64,000 bases of DNA from Hymenobacter rubripertinctus (GCF_003583925.1 NZ_QYCN01000002.1:76957-140956); one strand, 5' to 3'. Positions 17,982 through 26,187 are shown, counted from the stretch's first letter. Notes: generated from the sequence alone by a model not told the origin. A program made the numbers and translations.

Positions 17982-18075
17982 GCACGCTGTAGCGAGGGCT
18001 TTGCGTCTTCTCGTGGAACGATGCTGGACTAGCCATGTGTCCGACAATATGCAAAGAGGCCTCGCTATAGCGTGC
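17982..18075. repeat. 16-bp near-perfect inverted repeat
   Basis: GCACGCTGTAGCGAGG (17982-17997) pairs with CCTCGCTATAGCGTGC (18060-18075) with one mismatch, across a 62-nt spacer. It lies in the same gene-poor stretch as the 19-bp dyad. Confidence 0.75.
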
Positions 18076-18616
18076 CTTTACGGTCAATGAAGATGAAACC
18101 AGACGTGTTCTCATGAAAGCCTTGGAAGTACGTTGGTTATTGAGCGTAGTTTTCTCCAGGATAAATCGGATGAGAAGGCAACAAATGCGTCCCAAGTGAT
18201 AAGCGTTGCTGAAGACCTGGTGACTGTCGGACTAAAACAGCAAGAGCTTTGTGAGTAGGCACAAAATTCTCCAAGGGATATTTCAATTGCAGCTCTACTC
18301 CTGCTGATATCTCAACATACGACAGCTCCGAGATGCTCCTGCGTGAGTACTGATAATCTGGCCCGTGTGATAAGCTATCAGTAGATGGTGAAACTCATTG
18401 GGTGATTCACTAACGAAGGACCTAGCCCGCTTAGCAGGCCAAAGAACACCTGTCTGCTGTTCACCCCCGGCCCCCCGGTATTGTAAGAAGGTATTTATTT
18501 TGATATAAAAAAGTGGAAATAGCGGTAATGGATAGAGTAGAGAGATATAATCCGGTAAGTAGATATATAAAAGTAAAAAAAAGCACAAAAAGTATTAGAA
18601 AGTATAACTTTTATAT

Positions 18617-18650
18617 ACTATATACTGCTTATTATTACTATATACTGCTT
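18617..18650 (+). repeat. Two 14-bp direct repeats, 20-bp phase
   Basis: ACTATATACTGCTT occurs at 18617-18630 and 18637-18650, centre-to-centre 20 bp (two helical turns), in the very AT-rich stretch just before the gene at 18704. This is typical of paired protein-binding sites (operator or iteron). Confidence 0.85.
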
Positions 18651-18703
18651 GATTTACCGTGCCAATACTTATTTTTGTTTCTTATACTCCTCCTTCTCCT
18701 ACC

Positions 18704-19675
18704 ATGCCCAAGACGATAGACTACCCCCGCACTTCTTACCAGAGCGCCTGGGAAGTGGCTGAAGTTGTTGATGACACGGGTGGCAAGTGCGCCATCGAGA
18801 CAGCGGCGCGGAAACTGAACCGCAAGGTCAGTGGCTCCTTTAAGGCTATCATTGGCTCAGCCGTTAAGTTTGGCCTGCTGACCAGTAAGCGCGAGTTATT
18901 GACTACAACCAATCTTTTCCGACGTATCAAGAACGCCTATGATAAGCACGAGGAAAAGATTTACCACCGGGAAGCGTTCTTGCACCCTCCTCTCTTCACC
19001 CAGATCTGCCGCAAATTTCGCAACCGCGAGTTACCGGTGCATATGTTCGACGTGATGCTGGTACGCGAGTTTGGCGTAGAGGAAATCAATACCCAGAGCG
19101 TTTCCCGGGCTTTCATTGAAGGAGCACGCATGGCTGGTATTCTAAATGAGCAGAATATCATCGTCGATATCGACCAGTTAGCCGCCCAGCAGCAGCCCCG
19201 GCGGGAACTGGCCAGCTCGGAGATGCCGCTGAATGTCTTCCAGGCTCCTACCCCGGCGCCAGCCGCTACTGCGCCGCCAAGCCCGGGTATATCTTCCTCC
19301 CGTCTGGTTGTACCCTCCCCCCGAACGGTGGACGTTGTCTCCAGCCTGTTTGGACTCGATACCGACGACCTGGAACACACGGAGGAAGCACCTGCTCCCC
19401 AAGTCATCCCGGCAGGGCCTAAAGCTGAGCCGGCGTTTATGCCTTCTGCTACTACCCGCCCCGAGGCCACGCTGCCACAACCTGCTACGCAGCCACCAGT
19501 CGAGCCGAGAACCGAAGCAGATGCTCCTTCCAGAGTCAGCAGCAACGAGCCAGCCGTGTATGCCATTCATATTCATGGACCAGGCTTGGACACTCATCTA
19601 ACTATTCAAGATCAGGAAGACCTGACGCTGGTGAATGCCTTACTCAACAAGATTCGCCGCCAATTACCAAGCTAA
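18704..19675 (+). CDS. Unrecognised protein, possible double winged-helix N-terminus
   Basis: The 323-residue protein has an ordered N-terminal half (about 1-165), a Pro/Ala/Thr-rich linker (about 175-285) and a short conserved-looking tail (AVYAIHIHGPGLDTHLTIQDQEDLTLVNALLNKIR). The N-terminus reads as two helix-rich winged-helix-like units (SYQSAWEVAEVVDDTGGKCA...AVKFGLLTSK and LPVHMFDVMLVREFGVEE...GARMAGIL), loosely reminiscent of DUF5343 architecture; this is inference. It stands alone in an AT-rich island behind 14-bp direct repeats and has less GC-biased codons than its neighbours, suggesting acquisition. The start at 18704 is chosen because upstream codons fall in the AT-rich leader. 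Confidence 0.7.
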   Translation: MPKTIDYPRTSYQSAWEVAEVVDDTGGKCAIETAARKLNRKVSGSFKAIIGSAVKFGLLTSKRELLTTTNLFRRIKNAYDKHEEKIYHREAFLHPPLFTQICRKFRNRELPVHMFDVMLVREFGVEEINTQSVSRAFIEGARMAGILNEQNIIVDIDQLAAQQQPRRELASSEMPLNVFQAPTPAPAATAPPSPGISSSRLVVPSPRTVDVVSSLFGLDTDDLEHTEEAPAPQVIPAGPKAEPAFMPSATTRPEATLPQPATQPPVEPRTEADAPSRVSSNEPAVYAIHIHGPGLDTHLTIQDQEDLTLVNALLNKIRRQLPS

Positions 19676-19703
19676 ACTTGCTCCCAACTTGCTGAACCGC
19701 ATG

Positions 19704-19749
19704 CCTTATGACACAGCGAATGTTAGTTGAAGCTCGCTGTGTCATAAGG
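19704..19749. terminator. Hairpin after the island gene
   Basis: CCTTATGACACAGCGA (19704-19719) pairs perfectly with 19734-19749 over a 14-nt loop. It is 28 bp past the stop and has no long T tract, so the terminator role is probable only. Confidence 0.6.
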
Positions 19750-19998
19750 TGTGTGCTACCTTTTACCAGCAAATTACTTACATATATATGTTATGTTAAA
19801 TCAATATATGTATCAAAGATCTCACTTCCAATGAAGTGCTTTATATTCCCTTTAATTAGCAACAGGATTTATTCGTGATACACTTTTCCTCAGAAACGGG
19901 CTCCCCCCTACCGCCACCAGGCCAGCTTCCGCCTGCTACCGACGGCCTTTGCCAGCGTCAACCGACGAGAACGGATCAGCCCCAGTCATAGACATACG
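19750..19998. other. AT-rich gap, no gene seen
   Basis: About 250 bp, the first half AT-rich with alternating TATATA tracts. I see no open frame, tRNA or clear regulatory site. Confidence 0.5.
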
Positions 19999-20052
19999 GC
20001 TACAAAGACAATGGATACCGGCACGGCCCCCGGTATCCATTGTCTTTGTAGC
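19999..20052. terminator. 23-bp perfect palindromic terminator
   Basis: Arms 19999-20021 and 20030-20052 are perfect complements with an 8-nt loop. It sits directly at the 3' end of the minus-strand phosphodiesterase gene. Confidence 0.75.
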
Positions 20053-20055
20053 GGA

Positions 20056-20982
20056 TTATCGGCGCATTGTTTCCTGCTGTTCTTGCTGACGCCGCCGCAA
20101 AGTGGACCGTAGCTGCCGGACGTTGTCGACCTCGTAGGCGTCAGGCTCGGCCGACACGACGCGCTCCACGGCCCGGGCCGAGCGCCCTCCAAAAACAACT
20201 ACCTCCCGCCCCAATGCGTGCAGGGCCTCGGCCCGGGCCGGCGTAACGGCGTTTTTGTGCAGCACCACGGTGCCGACCTGCGGCAAGGTTCGCAAGTCGG
20301 CGAGGGAGGCCTCGTAATCGTCGCCAACTTCCAGGCCCAGGCCTACGGCCGGCATCAGGTAGCCCAGGTACCGGAGCGTGGCCGGGCGATTGGTGATAAT
20401 TAGGACCCGGCCCAGCGGCACCTGACAGTGACGGAGCAACCGCTCAATGCCACGGGCCAGCGCTTGGTTGCGGGCCACGTCATCGTTGGCGCACGGGTCA
20501 TCTTCGTGCAGGTCCAGGTGCAGATATGGAAACTGCGGCTGCTGCTGCAACCGGGCCAGGATGGTGGCGAAGGTCTGGATGCGCTCTTGATGAAACCAGT
20601 CGTAGGGCCAGCCCCCGCGGTACCGGAGCCGCGTGAGGGCCGCAGCCGGGGTCTGACTCACGCAGCCCTGCCCCGTGGTCATGCTTTCGAGCGTGTTGTC
20701 GTGGTAGAGCACCGGCACGCTGTCCTGGCTCAGGCGCACATCAATCTCAATTCCGTCGGCGCCGTGGCGCAGGGCCCGATTAATGCTGCGCAGGCTACTG
20801 GGCGGCAGCGGATTGAAGGGGCGCAGAGGCGTAAAAAACCCGGACCCCGCGTGACCGATGATGAGTGGCGCATCCGCCGCCGGGCTCTGGGCCCGGGCCG
20901 GCAAGGCCAGCAAGCCGCCAGTACCGGTTGCCAGCACCAGCAAGGACCGGAGGAATGGCCCCAGGCAAAATAGTTGACGCAT
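20056..20982 (-). CDS. Glycerophosphodiester phosphodiesterase family protein
   Basis: This 308-residue exported protein has a signal peptide (MRQLFCLGPFLRSLLVLATG, cleavage near PARAQ). The GDPD domain shows IIGHAGSGFF, SINRALRHGADGIEIDVRLSQDSVPVLYHDNTLE and the TIM-barrel strand pattern after it. The usual first motif HRG reads HAG here, while the second catalytic His (YHDNTL) and metal-site E-x-D (EIDV) remain. It probably hydrolyses a glycerophosphodiester in the periplasm, but the change may affect activity. The start is the second Met, which gives a good signal peptide. Confidence 0.87.
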   Translation of the reverse strand: MRQLFCLGPFLRSLLVLATGTGGLLALPARAQSPAADAPLIIGHAGSGFFTPLRPFNPLPPSSLRSINRALRHGADGIEIDVRLSQDSVPVLYHDNTLESMTTGQGCVSQTPAAALTRLRYRGGWPYDWFHQERIQTFATILARLQQQPQFPYLHLDLHEDDPCANDDVARNQALARGIERLLRHCQVPLGRVLIITNRPATLRYLGYLMPAVGLGLEVGDDYEASLADLRTLPQVGTVVLHKNAVTPARAEALHALGREVVVFGGRSARAVERVVSAEPDAYEVDNVRQLRSTLRRRQQEQQETMRR

Positions 20983-21097
20983 AAGGTGGAGTAGGAGAAA
21001 AAAAACGAACGAGCGACTGACGGCCACTACCGGCCCCCGCTACCGGCCCGCCAGCGGAGCTATACGCAACAGAACCCGTCGGCGGGGTAAATCCGGT

Positions 21098-21105
21098 TAC
21101 ATTTG
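21098..21105 (+). promoter_or_regulatory. -7 element for the epimerase gene
   Basis: TACATTTG on the plus strand matches TAnnTTTG, 49 bp before the ATG at 21155, in the gap between two divergent genes. Confidence 0.5.
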
Positions 21106-21154
21106 CGCCGGAGCCCGTGCTGGCTCCCTTGCTTTTTTCCCCTGCATTACACGC

Positions 21155-22138
21155 ATGGCATCCATTCTGGTAACGGGCTGCGCGGGCTTCATTGGCTCGC
21201 ACCTGGCCGAGCGCCTGCTCCACGACGGGCACCGCGTGGTCGGCTTAGACAATTTCGACCCGTTTTACGACCCCGCCCACAAGCACCGCAACCTGGCCCT
21301 GTGCCGGGCGCATCCCCGCTTCAGCTTTCATGAAACCGACCTGCGCCACGGCGTCGATGCGCTGGTCGACGCGCTGCCCGCCGACCCGATTGACGTGGTG
21401 GTGCACCTGGCCGCCAAAGCCGGCGTGACCCCCTCGGTGCAAGAGCCGGTGGCCTACCTCGAAAACAACGTCATTGGGACCACCCACCTGCTGGAGTGGA
21501 TGCGGCAGCGCAGCATTACGAAGCTGTTTTTCGCGTCCTCTTCTTCCGTGTACGGCAACACCCGCACCCAGCCCTTCCGTGAAGACATGAACCTGCTGGC
21601 CACCTGCATCTCGCCCTACGCGGCCAGTAAGCTCAGCGGCGAGCAGCTCACCTACACCTACCATCACCTCTACGGCCTGGACGTACTCAATGCCCGGTTC
21701 TTTACCGTGTACGGCCCCCGCCAACGACCCGACCTGGCCATTCATAAGTTCGTGCGCCTGTTACGGGCCGGCCAGCCTATTCCCGTATTCGGCGACGGCA
21801 GCACGGCCCGCGACTATACCTTCGTCCTCGATACGGTCGACGGCATCAGCCGGGGCGTCGGCTACCTGCTCGACCACGCGGGCGTGTACGAAACCATCAA
21901 CCTGGGCAACAACCGCCCCGTACCCCTGCTGGAGCTGATCCGGGCCGTGGGCGAGGCCGTGGGCATTGCGCCCCGCCTGGTGTTTGAGCCCATGCAGGCC
22001 GGCGACGTGGACGTAACGTACGCCGACATTCGCAAAGCCCGGGAACTGCTCGGCTACGCCCCCCGCACCAGCCTGGCCGAGGGATTACGGGCGTTTGTGG
22101 AGTGGCAGGCCGCAACCCCGCCCCCCTTCCAGCCATAG
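21155..22138 (+). CDS. NAD-dependent epimerase/dehydratase (nucleotide-sugar)
   Basis: The 327-residue extended short-chain dehydrogenase has the Rossmann motif TGCAGFIGSHLAERLL (7-22), GLDNFDPFYDPAHKHRNL (nucleotide-sugar epimerase signature), SSSSVYGNT, and the catalytic YxxxK in SPYAASKLSGEQL. The layout resembles UDP-glucuronate 4-epimerases and UDP-glucose 4-epimerases; the exact sugar cannot be read. It probably feeds surface polysaccharide synthesis. Confidence 0.92.
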   Translation: MASILVTGCAGFIGSHLAERLLHDGHRVVGLDNFDPFYDPAHKHRNLALCRAHPRFSFHETDLRHGVDALVDALPADPIDVVVHLAAKAGVTPSVQEPVAYLENNVIGTTHLLEWMRQRSITKLFFASSSSVYGNTRTQPFREDMNLLATCISPYAASKLSGEQLTYTYHHLYGLDVLNARFFTVYGPRQRPDLAIHKFVRLLRAGQPIPVFGDGSTARDYTFVLDTVDGISRGVGYLLDHAGVYETINLGNNRPVPLLELIRAVGEAVGIAPRLVFEPMQAGDVDVTYADIRKARELLGYAPRTSLAEGLRAFVEWQAATPPPFQP

Positions 22139-22335
22139 AGAAGTAGAAGTTCCGCCGGACTCCGGCCCTACTTTTATCGCCCTTCCCATGGCTGATTCTG
22201 CTGCGCCAGCCCACCCGGCCGATGCCGTACTTCCAACGCCCGGATTGGCCGACGTGGTGTTCAATGTCTCCCTAATGGGAACCATGCTGCTGCGCCCCCT
22301 TTACGCGGGAGGCCAGGATTCGGAAATCATCGATC

Positions 22336-22534
22336 CTACCACCAGTTGGCCCGGGACCCGGCCACGGCCACCGCTACCGTCATCATCATGCTCACCACCA
22401 CCATGAGCTCCCGCGACCTGGCCCGGCTCAACGAGCTCAACATTGCCGGCCTGGTGAGCAAGCTCCGCACCCAGGACAAGGTGGTTCGCAGTAAAGCCGG
22501 TTCCGGTACCAGACTTACCCCGCTTTTGCACTGA
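22336..22534 (+). pseudogene. Response-regulator receiver remnant
   Basis: The frame reads YHQLARDPATATATVIIML, TTTMSSRDLARLNELN and IAGLVSKLRTQDKV. It matches the last third of a receiver domain: beta-4 with its Thr, the linker, and the beta-5 K of KP (here KL). No in-frame start, phosphoacceptor Asp or beta-1 acidic pair is found upstream; 22188-22335 in the other frames is not receiver-like. I read it as a truncated, decayed gene left between the epimerase and DoxX. Confidence 0.6.
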
Positions 22535-22568
22535 TTCTCTGCTTTTTTTCCTCTTAACCCACAACCCG

Positions 22569-22940
22569 ATGTCCGCTTCTACCCGCAACACCATTGCCCG
22601 CATTCTGCAAGTGCTGGTGGGCCTGGCCTTTATTTTCTTTGGCGTCAAGAAATTCATGGATCTGCCCGCCACGGTGGGCATGTTCGGCAGCCTGGGCCTG
22701 CCCGGGGCGCTGGCCTACGTGATTGCCGCCGCCGAGCTGCTGGGCGGTATCGGCCTGCTCATTCCCCGGTTCGTGCGGCCGGCGGCCCTGGGCCTGGTGC
22801 TCATCATGCTCGGGGCCGTGGTAATGCACGCCACCAAAATCCCGGGCGGCCTGGCCGGCGGAATGGCCGCCATCGTACTGCTGGTGCTGCTGATCGTGAT
22901 ACTGGTGCTGAGCCGGCCCGCCACCACCCCGGTCGGCTAA
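22569..22940 (+). CDS. DoxX family membrane protein
   Basis: The 123-residue protein has four predicted transmembrane helices. DoxX features include ARILQVLVGLAFIFFGVKKFMD (first helix and KF motif), LGLPGALAYVIAAAELLGGIGLL and LGLVLIMLGAVVMHA. DoxX-like proteins are small inner-membrane proteins linked to redox or quinone partners; role here unknown. Two palindromes follow the stop and separate it from the convergent lipid-A-N-domain gene. Confidence 0.88.
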   Translation: MSASTRNTIARILQVLVGLAFIFFGVKKFMDLPATVGMFGSLGLPGALAYVIAAAELLGGIGLLIPRFVRPAALGLVLIMLGAVVMHATKIPGGLAGGMAAIVLLVLLIVILVLSRPATTPVG

Positions 22941-22982
22941 CCCCGCCTGTTACCAGGCGCTGGCTGACTCCTTCATTGATAT

Positions 22983-23026
22983 AACGCAAAAACCGCCCGG
23001 CAGCAGTGCCGGGCGGTTTTTGCGTT
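22983..23026. terminator. Bidirectional terminator, 20-bp stem
   Basis: A perfect 20-bp stem AACGCAAAAACCGCCCGGCA with its complement and a 4-nt loop, T5 in the 3' arm, between convergent genes. Confidence 0.85.
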
Positions 23027-23044
23027 GTTGCAGGACTAAGGTTG

Positions 23045-23100
23045 TAGCGCAAACCAAAGGACAGCAAAGCGGGTGATTGGCTGTCCTTTGGTTTGCGCTA
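23045..23100. terminator. Second palindrome, 21-bp stem
   Basis: Arms 23045-23065 and 23080-23100 are exact complements with a 14-nt loop. It lies 8 bp from the minus-strand stop and probably serves the LAB_N/GT2 operon. Confidence 0.7.
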
Positions 23101-23107
23101 CTGGCCG

Positions 23108-23830
23108 CTACTGGCCTTCGCCCGGGCTGCCGGGCACGGGCAACGGCGCGAGCAGGTCCCGCAGCTGCCGGCGCAGCAGCACGATGTTGCGGGCATACAC
23201 GACCGTACCGAATACGTTGCCGATGATGAGCACGGCGTCGTGGCGCAGCAGGGCGTAGGTTAGAATCAGCAACGAGCCCACCAGGCTAATCACCCAGAAG
23301 CTCAGCGGCAGGCTCGATTCGCCCTTGCGCTCGGAGTAAATCCACTGGTAGACGAAGCGGAGTAGGAAAATGGCCTGGCCCACGGCTCCGAGCAGCAGCA
23401 GGCCGCCCGGAATTTCGGTGCCCAGCATGGCCCGCAGGCTGAAGTGGCGGTTGCCGGCCACGAACCCGCCCAGCATGGCCACCGGAAAGGCGTAGGCCGC
23501 CGCCCGGAACCAGGGGCTGAGCTTGCGCCACTCGCCCAGCAGCTGCAGGTTGCGGATATAGATGGCGTAGCTGATGAGCTGGGCCCCGAGAATGACCGGG
23601 TCGTGGCGCAGGATGCCGTACACAATCATCAGAAACGACGATACCAGGCTGATTTGCCAGAACAGCGTGGGCACGAGCACCCGCTTAGCCCGCTCGCTCT
23701 GAATCCACTGCAACACGATACGGCTCGAAAACAGCAGCTGCGACACCAGCCCGATGGCCAGCGCCACGGTTTCTTTCTGAATTAAAAATGAAAAGTTAAC
23801 AGTTAAAAACTGGCCCATTTCGATTGGCAC
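23108..23830 (-). CDS. Lipid-A-disaccharide synthase N-terminal domain protein (two LAB_N repeats)
   Basis: This 240-residue membrane protein contains two copies of the LAB_N module: SQLLFSSRIVLQWIQSERAK with LFWQISLVSSFLMIVYGILR, and IFLLRFVYQWIYSERKGES with FWVISLVGSLLILTYALLRHD. LAB_N proteins in this form stand alone beside DPM-like glycosyltransferases and are thought to act in lipid-linked sugar transfer. The gene is 69 bp downstream of the GT2 gene. Its first codons (VNFSFLIQ) are encoded by the arm of a 7-bp-period inverted repeat, so the true start may lie among the first five codons or downstream. Confidence 0.85.
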   Translation of the reverse strand: MPIEMGQFLTVNFSFLIQKETVALAIGLVSQLLFSSRIVLQWIQSERAKRVLVPTLFWQISLVSSFLMIVYGILRHDPVILGAQLISYAIYIRNLQLLGEWRKLSPWFRAAAYAFPVAMLGGFVAGNRHFSLRAMLGTEIPGGLLLLGAVGQAIFLLRFVYQWIYSERKGESSLPLSFWVISLVGSLLILTYALLRHDAVLIIGNVFGTVVYARNIVLLRRQLRDLLAPLPVPGSPGEGQ

Positions 23831-23911
23831 ACGCGGCTACGTTCAACTTCGGCGCTGCCAGGCAGGCAGCATAACCAGATAATTTTCAACTTTTACCGCT
23901 CAATTTTTACC
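23780..23911. repeat. Degenerate heptamer inverted repeat between GT2 and LAB_N
   Basis: Left arm (23780-23810) reads in 7-bp units AATTAAA AATGAAA AGTTAAC AGTTAAA. The right arm (23881-23911) is an imperfect complement (AATTTTC AACTTTT ...). The arms enter both coding regions. Confidence 0.6.
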
Positions 23912-24658
23912 TGAATCAGTAGTCTGCTCGCTGATTTCGTAGTTCTTCCAGCGCGAGCGAATCCAGCGGAAACCGAACGTGTCGATGAGCGGCTTCCAGG
24001 CCCGGTTCCAGAGGTTGTACTTGGCCGTGCCAGCGAAGCGCGGAAAGTGGCGCACCGGCAGCTGCTTCACCTGGCCGCCCTGCAGCTGCACGAGCGCGCC
24101 CAGAAACCGGTGCAGCCCATGAAACAGCGGCAGGCGGCGGGCGTAGTCGGTTTTGATGATTTTCAGCGGGCAGCCCGTGTCCTGAATGCCGTCGTTGATG
24201 AGCGTGCGGCGCACGCCGTTGGCTAGTTTGGAGGACAGTTTCTTGACCACCGTATCCTGGCGGTTGGCCCGGATGCCGTTCACCATATCAAAGGCCGGGA
24301 AGAACTCGAAAAAGGTCAGGAAATCGAGCGGCGTAGTCTGGATATCGGAGTCGATGTAGCCGATGAGCGTGGTGCGGGCGTGGTCGATGCCGGCTTTGAC
24401 GGCCGTGCTCAGGCCCCGGTTTTCTTTGAGGCTAATGAATTCGTAGGCCGGCTTCTGTCCGCACACCGCCCGCAGAATGGCCAGCGAGCCGTCAGTCGAG
24501 CCGTCGTTGACGAAGAGCACCGTAGTGGCCACCGGCGTCTGGGTCAGAAACTTATCCATCTCCACCACAAACTGCCCCAGGCTTTCTTCTTCGTTGTACA
24601 CGGGCACGAGCACCGTCAGGCTTTGAGTGGCGAGGTAGGCGGCGTTGGCAGCGGGCAT
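23900..24658 (-). CDS. Glycosyltransferase family 2 (DPM1/GtrB-like)
   Basis: The 252-residue GT-A enzyme shows LTVLVPVYNEEESLGQFVVEMD, VLFVNDGSTDGSLAIL, ENRGLSTAVKAGIDHA and GYIDSDIQTTPLDFL (the DxD region). It resembles polyprenyl-phosphate sugar transferases. The C-terminus lacks long transmembrane helices, so the adjacent LAB_N protein may supply membrane anchoring. The start is at MPAANAAYL; the upstream extension has no family match. TACCTTGC at 24683-24690 is a likely -7 element. Confidence 0.88.
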   Translation of the reverse strand: MPAANAAYLATQSLTVLVPVYNEEESLGQFVVEMDKFLTQTPVATTVLFVNDGSTDGSLAILRAVCGQKPAYEFISLKENRGLSTAVKAGIDHARTTLIGYIDSDIQTTPLDFLTFFEFFPAFDMVNGIRANRQDTVVKKLSSKLANGVRRTLINDGIQDTGCPLKIIKTDYARRLPLFHGLHRFLGALVQLQGGQVKQLPVRHFPRFAGTAKYNLWNRAWKPLIDTFGFRWIRSRWKNYEISEQTTDSGKN

Positions 24659-24745
24659 AGCGGGGAGTGGTAGAACGGGGCGGCAAGGTACGACGGCTAC
24701 CGGGAACTCATTTTTGCCGCGTAGCCACTGCGGGCCAGTAACTCG

Positions 24746-24774
24746 TTGCATACACCCATAAGATGATACCTTTG
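24746..24774 (+). promoter_or_regulatory. -33/-7 promoter for the outer-membrane gene
   Basis: TTG (24746-24748) and TACCTTTG (24767-24774) are 18 bp apart, fitting the Bacteroidota promoter layout. The start codon at 24822 is 47 bp downstream. Confidence 0.55.
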
Positions 24775-24821
24775 CCAGTAGCTTCTATTTGCTTGCTTAC
24801 TGTCGCTTATACCCTGTTAAC

Positions 24822-25460
24822 ATGATACTCTTATTCTGCGCAGCCTCGTTAACCTTGCTAAGCGCTGATACCCCCCCGGCAGCAGTAACGCCTACTGTCG
24901 CCACTACGGTACCCGATACAACCCGGAACCGGCCGTCCCGGCCGGCGCAGCTCCTTCGGGTCGGGCTGCGCACTGTGGCCTCTCCCGATCTGGCCCTGAC
25001 CTACGAGCGGCAGCTTTCGGCGCGCTTTTCGCTGGCGGGCGGAGTGGGCTACTGGGGCGACACCTTTCGTAGCGGCAGCGTTACCCACAACGCCGACGAC
25101 ACATTTACCTACGACAATTACGCTATCCGGGAGCGCACCTACGGGGCCGATGCCCAGCTCCGCTACTACCTGCGCCGACGCCAGGCGCACCGGCCCCTGA
25201 GTGGTTGGTACGGCGCCCTGCAAGTGTACACCTATTACCAGACCGCCCGCACCCGCCATACCACCTTCGTGGCCCAGAACCGCGACGACCATAACCAGCA
25301 AACCCGCGCCCAACTGCTGTTCGGCCGCCAATGGAGTTTCGGCTCGTCGCTGACGCTGGACACCTATATCGGACGCGCCTTTTACCGGGAAGCGTTTGCC
25401 AGCAATTTCAACCACTATTCCCCCATTGGGTGGGGAGTACAGGCTGGGTGGCGGTTATAG
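24822..25460 (+). CDS. Outer-membrane beta-barrel protein (DUF3575-like)
   Basis: The 212-residue protein has a signal peptide (MILLFCAASLTLLSADTPPA). Alternating hydrophobic/aromatic strands follow (LRVGLRTVASPDLALTYERQ, FSLAGGVGYWGDTF, YGADAQLRYYLRR, WYGALQVYTYYQTARTR, SPIGWGVQAGWRL) with a terminal aromatic-Arg-Leu ending typical of barrel proteins. The family assignment is tentative. I prefer the internal ATG over the upstream one at 24789 because it gives the signal peptide directly. Confidence 0.72.
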   Translation: MILLFCAASLTLLSADTPPAAVTPTVATTVPDTTRNRPSRPAQLLRVGLRTVASPDLALTYERQLSARFSLAGGVGYWGDTFRSGSVTHNADDTFTYDNYAIRERTYGADAQLRYYLRRRQAHRPLSGWYGALQVYTYYQTARTRHTTFVAQNRDDHNQQTRAQLLFGRQWSFGSSLTLDTYIGRAFYREAFASNFNHYSPIGWGVQAGWRL

Positions 25461-25566
25461 CCAACCAGATGTATAGAGTACGCAACGGCCGTCAGGCATT
25501 GACCGGCAATGAGGTAGTTGGAGTAGTAGTAGTAGGAGTAGTAGTTGGGGCCTCACGCTTGCCCAG

Positions 25567-26094
25567 CTACGCCGCCCATTGCTCGCGCAACACCGACATC
25601 AGCAGCTTGTCGTGGAACGCGCCCTCCCGGTAGCAGGCCTGGCGCAGGCGGCCTTCCGGCTGGAAACCGGCCCGCAGGTAAGCCCGTACGCCGCCCTGGT
25701 TGGGCTCGGAAACCGTGAGCATAATACGGTGCAGGTTCAGCTGCTCAAAGCCCAGCGTAACCACCCGCCGGGTTACCTCCGTGCCGATTCCCTGGCCCCA
25801 ACAGCTTTTTTCGCCCAGCAGAATGAAGTACTCGCCGGAGCGGTTGTGGCGGGAAATGCCGGAGATACCAGCGTAGCCAATCAACTCATTAGTGCCGCTC
25901 AGGTAGATGCCCAGGGAATAGCTGTTGGTATCCTGCAACGTGGCCGCCAGCCACTGCTCTACCTGCGGGAGGGTATGCGGGCGTTGAAAGGCCGTGAGCG
26001 AATACCTAATTGCCGCCGGGTCGCTGATCCAGCGGTGGAAGGTAGCGGCCTGGTCAGCGCGGAGCGGGCCTAAGTGGATGGGGGGAACCGGCAT
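25567..26094 (-). CDS. GNAT family N-acetyltransferase (RimJ/RimL-like)
   Basis: The 175-residue protein has GNAT motifs: IHLGPLRADQAATFHRWISDP at the start, LIGYAGISGISRHNRSGEYFILLGE, the acetyl-CoA loop CWGQGIGTEVTRRVV, and LNLHRIMLTVSEPNQGGVRAYLRAGFQPEGRLRQA. RimJ/RimL-type enzymes acetylate protein N-termini or small amines; the substrate is unknown. It lies downstream of hisIE on the same strand, but a hairpin at 26126-26166 separates them. Confidence 0.9.
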   Translation of the reverse strand: MPVPPIHLGPLRADQAATFHRWISDPAAIRYSLTAFQRPHTLPQVEQWLAATLQDTNSYSLGIYLSGTNELIGYAGISGISRHNRSGEYFILLGEKSCWGQGIGTEVTRRVVTLGFEQLNLHRIMLTVSEPNQGGVRAYLRAGFQPEGRLRQACYREGAFHDKLLMSVLREQWAA

Positions 26095-26125
26095 GGGGAT
26101 TTTCAGGCTATAGGGTATGAACAGA

Positions 26126-26166
26126 AAAACGCTGCCCGTGCCCGGTGAGCAGACGAACAGCGTTTT
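26126..26166 (-). terminator. Possible his operon terminator
   Basis: AAAACGCTG (26126-26134) pairs with CAGCGTTTT (26158-26166), 9 bp perfect, loop 23 nt, 22 bp past the hisIE stop in the minus direction with four T at the end of the stem. Confidence 0.6.
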
Positions 26167-26187
26167 CATAAAGAAGTTGGTTTGCGG

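Larger units (their letters stand above)
17700..18480. other. Gene-poor region, no supported gene
   Basis: About 780 bp of mixed composition with no credible open frame; the short frames present lack signals or family similarity. It holds two inverted repeats (17884-17939 and 17982-18075), listed separately. It may be decayed coding sequence or insertion debris; I cannot assign a source. Confidence 0.6.

Noticed and set aside
17841..18588. Several short frames in the gene-poor stretch.
   Set aside because: All are below 100 codons, overlap inverted repeats and show no signals or domain.
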